DNA from: Strongylocentrotus purpuratus
Taxonomy: Eukaryota > Echinodermata > Echinoidea > Camarodonta > Strongylocentrotidae
Length of the DNA stretch: 64,000 bases
Direction of reading: 5' to 3'
Assembly (NCBI RefSeq): GCF_000002235.5
Contig: NW_022145603.1
Coordinates: 33,225,148-33,289,147, forward strand
The first letter of the stretch is position 1, and every line of letters begins with the position of its first letter. The translations under genes and the position numbers were made by a program. Below the pieces are notes generated by a model that did not search any database, was not told the origin of the DNA, and saw only the letters and a list, made by a program, of their open reading frames with translations. Below, piece by piece: positions 34,258-43,540 of this stretch.

Positions 34258-37200
34258 GGGGCTGCACAGAACCGAAGTCCGACATGGGTTCCATGCTCAA
34301 AGTTTTAAGTTATTCTATATTTTTGTCTTACTCCTTATCAGCTGGCCTACAGAATGCCTGTTAAAGTTTTTTAAGTTGATTTCATACATTCTAGCCGTAC
34401 ATTAAATTTTTTTTTTTTTTTTAAATCACAATTTTTTTGGGGGTGATTGGTATGCTTTAACATTGTAGTTAGTTTGACCTCACAACATTATGATTATATG
34501 CACTTTGCATTCAGCACAATCAGTACCAGGTAATCACATCTGAATATGAAAGCTTGCCAATCACTATGAACATGACGGACAAAGAAAGAGAACAAAATAT
34601 ACAGTTCCTCATTCTACCCTCAACAATTGCTGTGGTAGACAAAGGAACATCCCTTCACTGCTATTACAAGTAATGTGTAGAACAGGTGTCACATGCATAT
34701 TCACCTGTGCTACTTATTTTTACATAATAGCAGTGAAGGGATGTTCCTTTGTCTACCACAGCAATTTTTGAGGGTAGAATGAGGAACCGTATATTTTGTC
34801 CGCTTCCTTTGTCTGTCATGTTCATACTGAAAGCTTGTCATAAAGCGTTAACAAATGAAGCATGCACCAACTTTGAATGCCTTAATTAGGAAATGGAAGA
34901 GTGAAAAGTTGCGTAGTCAAGACAACTCGCATGGACTCAACATGGTCTTTACACATGGGGGTTTCCCCCATTTTGTTGAAGGATATCTTATTCATATCAG
35001 AAAGAAATGTCACCTCAAATTCTTGAAGCTATTGACATAAGGTCACTTGTCACTAAATGTGTGAAGAAAGGGGAAATTTGTTCCCTTTTTCATTAATTAT
35101 TGAACTTTGGTTGAACTCACAAAGTCTATCACTGATCCTCTCTTATATTTATAACAAAATAATATATTTCTGATATTGATAGTCAGATTTATCTGTACAG
35201 TGGAACCTAGTTAAAACGAGGTCCTTGGGACCAAGGAAATTACCTTGTTATATCAGGGTAAAAAAACAAAAGAATATAAAGAGCTGGGACCAGCAAAACC
35301 ACCTTCTTATAACCTCATTATAAATCAGGGCTCTTTATAACAAGGTTCCACTGTACAGTAACATGAATGAAAAAGTCTAATACAAGTGAGCTCATTTATG
35401 TCATGCTTTCAGCAAAGCATATGTTCCTTTAAAACATTTGGATGTTATGGTTACCATGTATTTGTCGATAAATCCACATCTTTAAAAAAAAATGCAATCA
35501 GGTATTTGACATATGCCCTGAAAAATGCAGGCTAGATTACACCCTTTTTGTCTTGGCATTTAGAAAATCAAAAACCCTTAATTCCAAATGAATGTTGATT
35601 TCTGTCTAAGGGAGAAAGATAAAAGATGAGAAATAAAGAATCTCCCATTTTTTAGATTTTTAATATACATGTACATTAAAATACAGCTTCCTATCGTCCA
35701 ACAGTCGTGGTAGACCGGACTGTCGATCACAAGGTCCGCATTTTCATTCCTGCCGTGGCACTTATATGTCCTTTGGCAAGACATTGATCTACATTTGCCA
35801 CACTCAACCCAGGTGATAGGTACCTGGCAGGAATTAATTCCTTGAAATGCTGGAACGCTGTAATGGCAGCCATGCTCAAGCCAGGAGTGTCAAGTCTGAC
35901 AGACAGGAGCGCTATACAAGAACCCACTATTACTACTATTATTATAAATAGTTTCAATCGCAAGCAGAATTCACTTGATATCAAAAGCATATTTGACTGT
36001 ATACATACTGACAAATAATTCTGCATAACATCCTTTTTATGACAGCTATATATACAATGTAATACTCACCTGTGCCTCTGTAAGAGATACATTATCAACT
36101 GGGCAGCGTAAACCAGCATTCCTATGGGAGAGAGAGACAGATATATATCAAACTATATATCATAAACAAAAGTGATTGACAAGTACGTATAAATCATAAT
36201 GCTATGTATAATGACAATACTGATTATGAGAATGATGATGGCAGTGATGATGATGATGATGATGATGACGACAATGATTGATTTTTTTATTTTTTATTTG
36301 AAATTAAATAAAGAACCAACAAAATAATCATAATAATACAATAATAATAATAATAATATTAATACTAACAATGACATCAAGAAAACAACAATAATATTAT
36401 TCATACACATACATGTACATACACTATGTACTTACTTCACAAAATAATTTGGCAAGTACGTATCTCTTTAAACAGTCTACTATCTCTTGGTTATTTTGTA
36501 ACCAGCATTTCCCCTCTATCAATGTATCTTCATCTGTTCTCATATTACATGTACACACATATGCTCGTTTCTGGTAACTGTAAAAAGATATTGTACGGTA
36601 AGCTTTATCAGCTGTGATCTAACTTTATTTTGTAAACAAATTAATATTTTGATCGACAGGCTGTCCGCAGTGCCTCTAATTTGATTTTGCGATAACAAAC
36701 ATTCTCAATGCATCATAGCAACTTTAGCAAGTCGTCTAGCTTAAAGAGCTGCAGTATAGCATGAGAACTTGAGAAGTATGGGGAAATTCCCTTCAAAGTT
36801 ACTTGAATATTACTTGCAGATTTAAGAAGTTAACAAGGTAATAATGCTACTGTATTTGTAGTACACAATGTAGCATGAGATGGAGAAGATTGGGGAAATT
36901 CCCTTCAGTTGCTAGCTTACTCAAAGCAGGGTAAGGAGATAATGTCATGAAAGACAATAAAATGACTATTGTTGGAACAACACACTGTTCATAGTATAGA
37001 AATTGATTTTCTTGGAATATATATGTTTTGAAATTCAATTAGCATATTCTTCTCATTCCAATATGGTGAATAATCACGGCGTTTGGACAGATGCACAATT
37101 TTTTTCATCTGAAACTATTACCTTAAAAAGAAATGAATTGTTAACGTTTCAAATCCATATCAAACACAATACGAGAGTAAATTACTTTGTTCGTACATAT

Positions 37201-39816
37201 GTATTATCTGTGATGAGCTAGAAAATTAAAAAAGGAAATTTCCCTGAATGTACTTGTACAACTTCAAGCACAAAGCAAAAGAACATTAAGCGATTAGTAT
37301 GGTTTGTCATGAAAAGAACAGAAACAAAACTTCATGTAATTATCTCAGACATTTCCACAAAGAACCCTCACAAGTTAATGCATTAGGCTATTAGGATCCT
37401 TAATCAATGTTTTGGAATCGCCGCCCTCTCAAAAAATGAAATGGAAGCTCTTATTACCAATCATGTGAAAGAATATGTTTTGAATAATACGTGATGATAC
37501 AAATTTTGCCTACTAATTGATATACTTGGTAAATTTGGACCTGATAGATATCGCGCACGTGTCACGTCGTCCCATATACATCTTTTTGTGTGCAGTGCTT
37601 GTAACTTTACCAAGACTGGGCCAAATTTCTTATCATTTTGATGATTCCAGTACCTTGCAGTACACACCAATACTTATATGCTAGATGATCAACCTTTTCT
37701 GATCGATTCCATAACGTTTCTTTCACAATGCAATCGCATGACCAGAACTGGTCTTGGTTTTAAACAGGCAAGGTGACATGTCCATCCCACTTTAAGGGGG
37801 GGGGGGGAGGGGCACTCCAATTCTGCACATGTAGAGTAAGCCAATCAATTGCCCCGGCATCACAAGGCTTTTTGATGTATGCTAAATGTAGTTTGGAATG
37901 AGGAAATACAGAAGCTTAAATTCAAATAGAGTTCCAGCTCATTACTTTGCTACCTAAAGGGCTGCTAAATGCCATCATTCAACGCTTTCATTTCCTTTCA
38001 GACTAGTGTAAACGGTCCATTACTGAATAATATTAGTCTCTGTTTGAACGTGAGCTGTTATAATTATCCACAGAAAATCATCTCTGCTAGATACCAGCCT
38101 TTAAAGCCCCACTGCACTTGTTATAGCTACTTGCGCCCTCTATATAGTTAATAATGCCTAATCGGTGCCTGTTGGTCCCCCATGATTCCCTGTTGTTATT
38201 TGCGAGCTGATTTGATGAGATAACCACCTGTCAGTGACCTTGCAGGGAGGTCTAATCCCCCCTGGCCAATCTAGTGCTCTAGTTTCCTGTCAAACAAGAG
38301 CACACTGGGCATTCTCATGGATAAACATAAAATAATGCATGATTTTGAGTGAGCTCTGAATATTCCAGAGAAAAATTGAGATATCTCATTACTGATTTTT
38401 TTTTAATGGGGGGGGGGGGGGGGGGGGTTGCCTACCAAATTTCACAGACAGGGGAAAAGGATACAGTGTGGATTACTAAGGACATCTTAGGTGCACACAC
38501 GTACCATGCTTGTACTGATGGATGATTTACTTGTGTAGCCTACATAGACATGTACCAGCAAAAAATACTTGCAGTGGTCTAGCAGAAAACGAACAATGTG
38601 TTTCCAGAAACTGTGTTTTTATGAACTAAAGCGATTGGCATCACTGGTATCTTATTATGCACTTCATATTTACGACAATGAAACAAAGTCTGGACCCCCA
38701 AAATTTCGGCATTGTAATGAAGGGTATGTACTGTATGCATGTACTAACTCTATAAATTTCATCCTTGACCCCATTTCACAAAACTTGTCATCAGTGACAA
38801 ATGACAGTTTTTGTTATAAGCTAGTGAAATCCTTGCTTATAATTGGTAATAGCATGTATTTGTCACTGATTCTTGTCATAGTCTCCTTAAAAAAGGCTTT
38901 GTGAAACAGGTCCCAAGAGCCCCTTCTAGGAAAGTAAGAGTGGAGCCCTGCAGAAGGGCAGACAATGATGCAATTTTGAGTTGATAAAAAGTCTCCTTTG
39001 TTAAATACTTAACAATCCTAAATGGATTTATCTACAGAGCTTTCAATATATAACCAATATTTGATATGTATACTGTAAAAGTAGAAATATTTGCAGTATA
39101 TTACATGTAATTTCCATGGATTTTGCACTAAGATCGACAAACGCGGATTGTACAACTCACATGTTTTGAACAGGATGAATTGCGTGCAACACAAATTAAG
39201 AACCGTCAAATATGTTTTGGGGTCGCTCAGCGCGAAAAATTATTCACACGAAAATAAGAGCGTTTACAGTATGCTATCTTGTGAACGCTATAGATATGTG
39301 TAATAAAATTCCATGAAAGGGTTAAAAGAAGAGGAAAAAAATATTAACCAATATGACAAACCTGAGACACCTTTTGATACAGTCTGAGCAGAAGCGATGT
39401 CCACACTCCGTCTGAACAGGGTCCCTGAGACACATCAAACAGATCGGACACTCATATTTTGGATCTAGAGTGGGTTCAAAATGATAGTCATACCCACTAG
39501 GGAGGGGCGATTCCGCACCCCTATTAGGGCTCCTTAAGAGAGGCAACGGCCCAGTCACTTGACACTGGTTACCGTCGGGGTTAAAGGTCATACCGACATG
39601 ACCTTGGATTGTCGCCGGGATGTGACCAAAGTTCCTGTAGTAAGCTTCCGGGATTGGGGGCGGTCCCGTCGGTTGTTGGACGTCATGACGACCCCCGGTC
39701 GGTGAGCTGTAGCCACGTTGAATCCCTCGTAGCTCATTAACGTTCGGTGACTGAGGACGCCCTACGTACCGTGGGTCCAGGCCGGGATCACTATTACATG
39801 GATATTGGCCACTCAT
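22187..39816 (-). CDS. TRAF6: TRAF6 homolog, RING-type E3 ubiquitin ligase (complete, six coding exons)
   Basis: TRAF6 links IL-1R/Toll-like and TNF-superfamily receptors to NF-kB and MAPK activation by making K63-linked ubiquitin chains with Ubc13. The exons on the minus strand are 39816-39362, 36121-36070, 26386-26288, 25475-25314, 23796-23647 and 23164-22187. All have AG/GT borders and compatible phases and total 1896 nt, or 631 residues (vertebrate TRAF6 is about 520). Order of domains: a Pro/Gly-rich N-terminus; a RING at about 123-161, beginning CPICLMCL with CGHRFC and closing with CPVDN; TRAF-type zinc fingers at about 170-305; a coiled coil at about 416-472; and a MATH/TRAF-C domain at about 475-628. 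The MATH domain has [20 protein letters not shown] and [14 protein letters not shown], the last typical of TRAF6 in particular. The extra length lies mainly in the N-terminus and in the linker before the coiled coil. Confidence 0.95.
23300..23350 (+). repeat. SINE 3' tail (gagcactatacaagaacccattatt)
   Basis: Same end as the SINE at 35690-35945; only the tail remains. It lies in TRAF6 intron 5. Confidence 0.5.
23647..23796 (-). CDS. TRAF6: TRAF6 coding exon 5 (zinc fingers)
   Basis: 150 nt, phase 0, from gctcaacag to AGAGAGG|GTAAGA. Encodes [19 protein letters not shown] and [13 protein letters not shown], the last TRAF-type fingers. Confidence 0.93.
23840..23925 (+). repeat. L2/SINE-type 3' tail in TRAF6 intron 4
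   Basis: Contains agcgctttatagag, a second aaacgctttataagc and (ATT)n. The rest of this intron up to 24368 shows short ATT repeats only. Confidence 0.5.
24369..24561 (+). mobile_element. TTAA-ended MITE, family 1, forward copy of an inverted pair
   Basis: TTAA-agcaccactgcacta ... ctagtacagacaggc-TTAA. Its last TTAA (24558-24561) is also the first TTAA of the next, inverted copy. Confidence 0.8.
24558..24743 (-). mobile_element. TTAA-ended MITE, family 1, reverse copy of an inverted pair
   Basis: Reverse-oriented family 1 copy ending tagtgcagtcccgct-TTAA at 24740-24743. It abuts the preceding copy tail to tail and shares a single TTAA with it. Confidence 0.8.
24803..25303. mobile_element. 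Transposon-like element with CGTGTCCACACACA inverted ends
   Basis: Left end cgtgtccacacaca and right end tgtgtgtggacacg are perfect inverted repeats of 14 bp about 500 bp apart. Inside, gtgtgtggac recurs several times, with cgtataacgaaacgtcgtat blocks and two 50-bp tandem copies near 25155-25260. It has no coding capacity. It lies in TRAF6 intron 4 immediately after the exon 4 donor. Confidence 0.7.
25314..25475 (-). CDS. TRAF6: TRAF6 coding exon 4 (zinc fingers)
   Basis: 162 nt, phase 0, from gattttcag to AAGGAG|GTAAAT. Encodes two TRAF-type finger segments ([17 protein letters not shown] and [16 protein letters not shown]). A transposon-like terminal repeat starts only about 10 bp downstream of the donor. 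Confidence 0.93.
25582..25730 (+). mobile_element. Mariner/pogo-like MITE (TACAGTCAAACCTG)
   Basis: Starts tacagtcaaacctgctttag, with internal repeats of ctgtctacaaagaccac. The right end looks truncated. A fuller relative at 39972-40320 ends caggtttgtctgta. Confidence 0.6.
26033..26275 (+). mobile_element. tRNA-derived SINE
   Basis: The head has an A box (tggctcagtgg) and a B box (ggttcgaaccc) spaced as in a tRNA. A body of about 150 bp ends ctgggtaaataaaacattatt with an (ATT)n tail. The acceptor stem does not pair well, so it is not a working tRNA gene. Confidence 0.75.
26288..26386 (-). CDS. TRAF6: TRAF6 coding exon 3 (first zinc finger)
   Basis: A 99-nt, phase 0 exon from tttttatatag to TTGAG|GTAAGA. 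It encodes [19 protein letters not shown] and then [12 protein letters not shown], matching the TRAF6 segment after the RING. Confidence 0.93.
26460..26665 (-). mobile_element. tRNA-derived SINE, reverse orientation
   Basis: On the minus strand the head begins ggaggcgcgatagctcagtc with an anticodon-loop-like cttgtaa and a decayed B box (gggtttaaaacc). The D-arm and anticodon arm resemble a tRNA-Thr. The body runs leftward to about 26460. Confidence 0.7.
26700..27104 (+). repeat. 45-bp tandem repeat, nine copies, open in frame
   Basis: Nine units of 45 bp (gccacaaaggtctggaatgg near the centre of each). The frame is open throughout and encodes a 15-residue unit, [15 protein letters not shown]. 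The last unit runs into a normal LINE C-terminal tail. No non-repeat spacers separate the copies, so it is not a CRISPR array. It lies in TRAF6 intron 2. Confidence 0.95.
27060..27390 (+). pseudogene. LINE C-terminal fragment and 3' UTR
   Basis: [29 protein letters not shown] and a stop at about 27177-27179 match the WNSLP...FK..LKTHL end of many L2-like polymerases. About 200 bp of 3' UTR follow and end with gctatagaagacatcattag and (ATT)n. The N-terminal part of the element is absent. Confidence 0.7.
27590..27790 (+). mobile_element. TTAA-ended MITE, family 1
   Basis: TTAA-agcgggactgcacta ... tagtgcagacaggct-TTAA, 201 bp, in TRAF6 intron 2. A G20 or so run precedes it at about 27546-27564. 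Confidence 0.8.
28213..28417 (+). mobile_element. TTAA-ended MITE, family 1
   Basis: TTAA-aggcacactgtccta ... gaagtagtaaagcctgcct-TTAA. More diverged at the right end. Confidence 0.75.
28437..30600. other. TRAF6 intron 2, mostly unique sequence
   Basis: Starts with T/A-rich low complexity (28437-28545) and contains a short (TA)n at 29041-29053. No exon, RNA or further transposon could be supported. Confidence 0.4.
30605..30864 (+). repeat. (CT)n / (CTGT)n microsatellite
   Basis: About 260 bp of nearly pure pyrimidine with CTGT variants and a C10 run. Long frames in it encode only Ser/Leu repeats and are artefacts. Confidence 0.9.
31008..31331 (-). mobile_element. TTAA-ended MITE, family 3
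   Basis: Ends TTAA-agataaacttgagttctggt and accagaattcaactttatct-TTAA form inverted repeats of about 20 bp. Same family as 11391-11952, opposite orientation. Confidence 0.8.
31361..32279. mobile_element. 919-bp foldback transposon with GGCCCGTATTCTGAAGTC ends
   Basis: Perfect inverted ends (ggcccgtattctgaagtcgt and its complement at 32260-32279). Each is followed by 200-250 bp of degenerate subterminal repeats (gtcctgtctaagtc, cagttgtttaacttt and complements). An extra internal copy of the terminus, tattctgaagtcatg / cacgacttcagaatac, lies on both sides. The centre (about 31570-32010) is unique and CpG-richer. No ORF of note. Confidence 0.85.
32284..33105. other. TRAF6 intron 2, no supported gene
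   Basis: A 155-codon open frame exists at 32418-32885 on the plus strand but shows no domain, no codon pattern I trust and no splice context; I treat it as chance. Confidence 0.4.
33106..33240 (+). repeat. Fragment of TTAA MITE family 3
   Basis: Matches the right half of the family 3 element (ttctatgctcattactca, caaaattgtttggcacatgtc) and then breaks at a C12/T20 junction near 33241. Confidence 0.65.
33672..34220. mobile_element. MITE with TTAAAGGGGAAGTCCACC ends
   Basis: Left taaagggaaagtccaccc and right gggtggacttcccctttaa are inverted. The match continues weakly inward (gtgagtgaaagtttgagcaa versus ttgctcaaactttcactgac). About 549 bp. A (GA)n microsatellite and G13 run follow at 34221-34261. 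Confidence 0.8.
34565..34826. mobile_element. 262-bp foldback flanked by TA (mariner-like MITE)
   Basis: Arms of about 120 bp start tatgaacatgacggacaaag and contain gttcctcattctaccctcaa and tgctgtggtagacaaaggaa. TA at both edges fits Tc1/mariner insertion. A copy carrying an internal insertion is in the UGT intron at about 57745-58215. Confidence 0.85.
35196..35355. mobile_element. Mariner/pogo-like MITE (TACAGTGGAACCT)
   Basis: TA-CAGTGGAACCTAGTTA ... AACAAGGTTCCACTG-TA. The hairpin is 160 bp, with TA target duplication and the CAGTGGAACC end widespread among pogo/Tigger-type elements. Confidence 0.85.
35690..35945 (+). mobile_element. tRNA-derived SINE, full length
   Basis: The head has a decayed A box (agtcgtggtagaccgg) and B-box region (aaggtccgcattttcattcc). 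The body includes cacttatatgtcctttggca and aacccaggtgataggtacct, and the tail is gagcgctatacaagaaccc with (ATT)n. Tails of the same type remain at 23300-23350 and 63830-63950. Confidence 0.7.
36070..36121 (-). CDS. TRAF6: TRAF6 coding exon 2 (end of RING)
   Basis: A 52-nt exon from ctcccatag to GCACAG|GTGAGT. It encodes [17 protein letters not shown], supplying the last RING zinc ligands. Confidence 0.93.
36226..36400 (+). repeat. (GAT)n and (ATA)n microsatellites in TRAF6 intron 1
   Basis: A gatgatgatgatgatgac run at about 36235-36275 and an ataataataataat run at about 36330-36360. Confidence 0.8.
36401..37409. other. TRAF6 intron 1, no recognisable feature
   Basis: A 50-bp segment (agaagtatggggaaattcccttca) is loosely repeated near 36775 and 36885. 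Otherwise unique AT-rich sequence. Confidence 0.4.
37410..37765 (-). mobile_element. TTAA MITE family 2, reverse copy, ends degraded
   Basis: Carries the family 2 interior on the minus strand (catgtgaaagaatatgtttt, gatgattccagtaccttgca, tgcaatcgcatgaccagaa). The clean TTAA ends are not preserved. Confidence 0.7.
38101..38280 (+). mobile_element. TTAA-ended MITE, family 1, right end lost
   Basis: TTAA-agccccactgcacttg at the left and the family body to ccaatctagtgctct, with no right TTAA. Confidence 0.7.
38767..38914. mobile_element. Foldback MITE, accccatttcacaaaac family
   Basis: Reverse-oriented relative of 21710-21858 (tgtcatcagtgacaaatgac left; ggctttgtgaaacaggtccc right). Confidence 0.7.
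39362..39816 (-). CDS. TRAF6: TRAF6 coding exon 1 (N-terminus and most of the RING)
   Basis: Starts [10 protein letters not shown] and ends CIKRCLR with the last codon split at CTCAG|GTTTGTC. An acceptor (ctcttttcag) at 39880 starts this exon 63 nt before the ATG, so an upstream non-coding exon is expected. An 11-codon upstream ORF (39848-39813) overlaps the start codon. Confidence 0.93.
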
Positions 39817-39848
39817 GATGTCCTTTTCATTCTCACTGGGAAGGACAT
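39813..39848 (-). promoter_or_regulatory. Upstream ORF overlapping the TRAF6 start codon
   Basis: An ATG at 39848-39846 opens an 11-codon frame ([11 protein letters not shown]). Its TGA stop shares the sequence ATGA with the TRAF6 start at 39816-39813. Such an overlap usually lowers main-ORF translation or permits termination-reinitiation. It counts only if the exon 1 5' UTR extends to the acceptor at 39880. Confidence 0.5.
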
Positions 39849-39971
39849 TGTGGGTGGAGCCTATAGGTGGGTGGAGCCTCTGAAAAGAGTAGACATGGAA
39901 AATGAAGAGAGAAAATTACTCTTTTGTTCAACTGAGCTTTGTATTTGCCTTTGGAAGCAAAGCAATTATAT

Positions 39972-40320
39972 ATACATTCAAACCTGCTTTAGTGACCAAC
40001 TGTCAAGTTCAAGTTCATTTATTTATTTCATTTTCATAAAAAACACAAATTCAAATAAACATACAAAGAATGTTCAGTTAAATAATTTCAAATGGAATGG
40101 GAGAACAAAGGAAAAGCCCATGGTGGCCTTGTATAAAAATTTCCCCGAATATTATCTACAAAGACCACCTGTCTACAACAAGCACATTTTTTGTTTCCCT
40201 TGAAAATGGTTTCTCATTGTAACATGAACTAAAGGAACCTGTCTACAAAGACCACCAGTCTACAAAGACCACTTTATGTGTTTTCCTTGGGCGGTCGCTG
40301 TAGACAGGTTTGTCTGTATA
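39972..40320 (+). mobile_element. Mariner/pogo-like MITE split by a retroposon fragment
   Basis: Left end tacattcaaacctgctttag and right end gacaggtttgtctgta are inverted. Tandem ctacaaagaccacctgtct blocks fill the right half. About 140 bp at 40005-40145 (gttcaagttcatttatttat first) looks like a reverse-oriented LINE/SINE tail inserted into it. Confidence 0.65.
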
Positions 40321-41640
40321 CATTTATGCATGTTAGTTTTCAAAAGGAATCATGCAAAAGGCTGCCTGTAGTTATTCAATATTAAGTTGAATTGAATCAT
40401 AAATTTAATTAACATTTTACGTTGAAAATGAAGAAGTTGGGGTTTACTATAACATACAATTTGATAGTTCATCCATGCACACAAATGCTACTTGGTCAAT
40501 TTCAACAAGAACAAAAATAGAAATCTAATTTCAAATCTCTCTTCCACATATTACAGAGGCACATTGTGCTACAATCGTTATATCCTCATTGTCTTGAACT
40601 CCTCAGCTTCTTCTGTTTCATTGCAAAACAAAGAAATTGAATAATAACATTAAACAAACACAAACAAACAAGACAAATAAACACATTGGCCTATTAATCT
40701 TAGGAAGAAAAAACATAACCTTAATCAAAGCAAATGAGTCTGAATCCTTATAAAAAAAACATGTAGTACGATAAATATACATAACTAGAAAAGAGGTTTT
40801 ATAAAATGTTTTGAACAATATAGCATCAACACAGTTACACAAAATTTAGAACAAAAATCAAGTAAAAGAATCAATTTTACCAGAAGAGCAAAGTTAGAGT
40901 ATCCTGCAATAAATCCATTATATTTCAGAAATACTGTATTTAATACAAATACCTTTTAAAAAGCTTCTCGTATCGTGCCTTGTATGCTTTTCAATGATGC
41001 ACAAGCAGTCCACTCCTTAGTGTAGCATGTAGATTAACAACAAATAATCCCTATTTGAGTCCTATTCAACTTGCTAAGCCTTCTGGAAAACAGGCTGACC
41101 TGGTCCTGCTAATATATTTGTCTATAGTCAGTCAGTAGACTATAAATAAGTAAAAGCCACCCGATCATAACAACTGCGAGAGGCCCTGTGTTTGTTGAAC
41201 AGATCTGCTCTGCTCAGCGATCCCTGGTAGGGTAATTCAGGTTTATGAGATAGCAGGGTTTAAATGAATAAACAAAATCAATTGCAATACACACTGAGCT
41301 GCCCAAAATGGGGAATTGGGAAAATAAGGGGAAATCCCTTTTCTGAAGGACGCGCGCGCGCGCTCGCTTCATACGTACATCTCATGTAGATCAACGACTA
41401 CTTACTATAGCTCTAGGCATTTTCAGAAATTGTAGGGCCTATAAAGCCTATATTTTACTTCTATATGCAGGAAAGTATCACATAAATTGTAACATTTATC
41501 CGTGGAATCAATCACGTTAATCAATCCAACCCAATTAACGTAGAAATATTAGGGACTGCTTTTGCGAATTTTACATCATTCGTTCAACTTCCTCTTCCAA
41601 TTCGCCGAAATTCACATGCATCCGTGTAGCTATATCGTAC
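40321..41640. other. Upstream of TRAF6, no recognisable feature
   Basis: AT-rich with a (GC)6 run at 41351-41362. Nothing coding could be supported. Confidence 0.4.
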
Positions 41641-41653
41641 AACTGAGCCGTAC

Positions 41654-41745
41654 CTCCCCGACAGATGTGGCGCAAAGCCTGTACTGTAGGCTGTAGCAAC
41701 ATTTGTTGTATAACTGGCGCCGACGTGGACAAACATAATTTATAA
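41654..41745 (-). promoter_or_regulatory. Candidate TRAF6 promoter and 5' non-coding exon
   Basis: On the minus strand a tttataaatt motif (about 41741-41732) is followed by CpG-bearing sequence and a good donor, GGGGAG|GTACGG, at 41654. The first TRAF6 coding exon starts with an acceptor before its ATG, so a non-coding exon is needed somewhere here. This is a placement by inference only. Confidence 0.3.
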
Positions 41746-41899
41746 AAAATACCACCACCAATATCTTAATGCCACTTCACTGAGTGGATTCCAATGCACG
41801 AGACAGAAGGAAACTGATTCTCTCACTTACTTACCTTAAAGATAATTTCGTTGAGTACAGTTTGTACTCATCCTGGCCTACTCGGTCTAACGAGAGACA

Positions 41900-42350
41900 T
41901 CTAAAACAGTTTACACTGCATTTCCACGCACTGCATACTCTCTATCTAGCACTCGACCGTACACTCGCGCGCTCCACGTTAATTCGCGACTCGGCGGTAC
42001 GGTGCGCGCTCGACTGGTTTACATTTCGAGTCATGATGAAACTTGAGGAAAAGTGAACAAAAATTCGTTTTTTTGTTTTTTTTTAAATATAAAGATCATT
42101 CATCTTTATATCGTAAAATTTAAAAAATTATAAAATTGGGCGCAGGACTGCACAATCTGCACACTTGACTCGGTTGAATAAAAACTAAAATAATAATCAG
42201 TATTATTTGTAAATAGAATGAAAAAAAATATTAAAAAAATAAAGAGAGAAACAGAAAAGGGAAGAACAAAGCAAAAATATCATCCTTATAAATTGAAGAG
42301 TTATGGCCCCTAATTACTAGTCTAGTATTTGGGGGCCATAGAGTTATTTG
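41900..42350. other. CpG-containing patch, then AT-rich spacer
   Basis: At 41945-42035 CpGs are frequent (cgcgcgctccacg, cgactcggcggtacggtgcgcgctcg), a possible CpG-rich promoter segment. AT-rich spacer follows. Confidence 0.3.
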
Positions 42351-42379
42351 AATCGGGGGTTTAAACTGAAAATGTCTTT

Positions 42380-42960
42380 CATTGGTGGACTCAGGGGGGC
42401 ACAGGGGGCACGTGCCCCCCCCCCCCCGTTTAAAGGGGGGAGGGGGAAAGAAAGAAAAGGGAAGAGAGAAAGAAGAAGAAAAGAGGGAGGACAGAAAAGG
42501 GGAGAGGAGAAAAGGGAGGGGGGCAGGAAGAAAGGGGAAGAGAGAGGAGAGAAAAGTTGGAAAAAGAAAAAAGGGGGAAAGACGAATGTGGGAAAAGGGG
42601 GGGAAGGAGAATAATAAGAAGGGAAAAGAAAGAAAGGGGGATTATATTATAAAAAGGTGTTTTCTCCGGGAAAGGGGCGGGGAAACGTAATTTTGCATTG
42701 TGGACGATATGGGGTCCCTATTGCCAGGCGTGTAGCCCCCCCCCCCCCAAAAAAAAGAGATGGAAAAGAGGGGTGAAAGAGAGAATTTGTGTGAGTTAAA
42801 GGAGAAAGGAAACAAATGAAAGAGAATTAAACAACGATAAAAGAGGTGCGGGAGCATGAGGAATAGCATTTCTCTTAACCCTAAAAAGGTCGGGCTATTT
42901 GAGGTTTTAATACGGCTGGGGGGAGGCATCATGCCCCCCCCCCCCCCCTAAGATCTATAA
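42380..42960 (+). repeat. G-run transposon ends and purine tract
   Basis: Several transposon-edge-like signatures with C or G runs (cacgtgccc..., ccaggcgtgtagccc...) surround a 210-bp purine-only strand at about 42430-42640. Frames in it are low complexity. Individual element borders cannot be resolved. Confidence 0.5.
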
Positions 42961-43103
42961 AAACAACTATGCCTCGAATATTAAAGCAGTCATTATAACT
43001 TTTATATACCGAAAAGGGTCATAGAATACATGTGCGACTTACCAATCATGGTAATCAAGTTTGTTTACGCTATCGAGACCTAGTCAAGGGTGTCTGATCC
43101 AGG

Positions 43104-43434
43104 CGCGGATCCAGGATTTCCTAGGGGGGGGGGGGGGGCAAATTTGAAATTATGCATATAGCTCCGTTTAGTCTCATTTCACAACGCCCCCTGTCGTCAG
43201 AGTCAGCAGCCATACCTGTTAGTTAGCCTATGGAATTGTACCCCAAAAAAGTCGTTAGCAAAATCATTGATATTCATGAACGGTCAGACAATACAGCCTT
43301 TTAGTACGTAACGTATAGTGAATGGGAATGGGCGATGATCCGTCCAGGAGGTAGAGGTCAGTGGTTTTTGCTGGCAATGTTCACGCGAGCGAAAATGAGA
43401 CAATCGGAGCAATATGGCGAACCAAAATATTGGT

Positions 43435-43473
<39 letters not shown>

Positions 43474-43500
43474 GGGGGGGGGGGGGGACAACAACAACAA
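43104..43500 (+). repeat. G-run transposon end and T/G homopolymer
   Basis: ccaggcgcggatccaggatt followed by a G13 run is a recurrent DNA-transposon end. At about 43438-43488 there is a T34 run directly joined to G16. Confidence 0.6.
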
Positions 43501-43540
43501 ATCGCCATCACCCCACTCTTACATGCAGGCCCGCTGAACG

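Noticed and set aside
41784..42056. 90-codon plus-strand frame in a CpG-rich patch
   Set aside because: No domain or splice evidence; the patch is better viewed as possible promoter DNA.
42348..42690. Lys/Arg/Gly-rich frames
   Set aside because: Polypurine tract, low complexity; no start or splice evidence.
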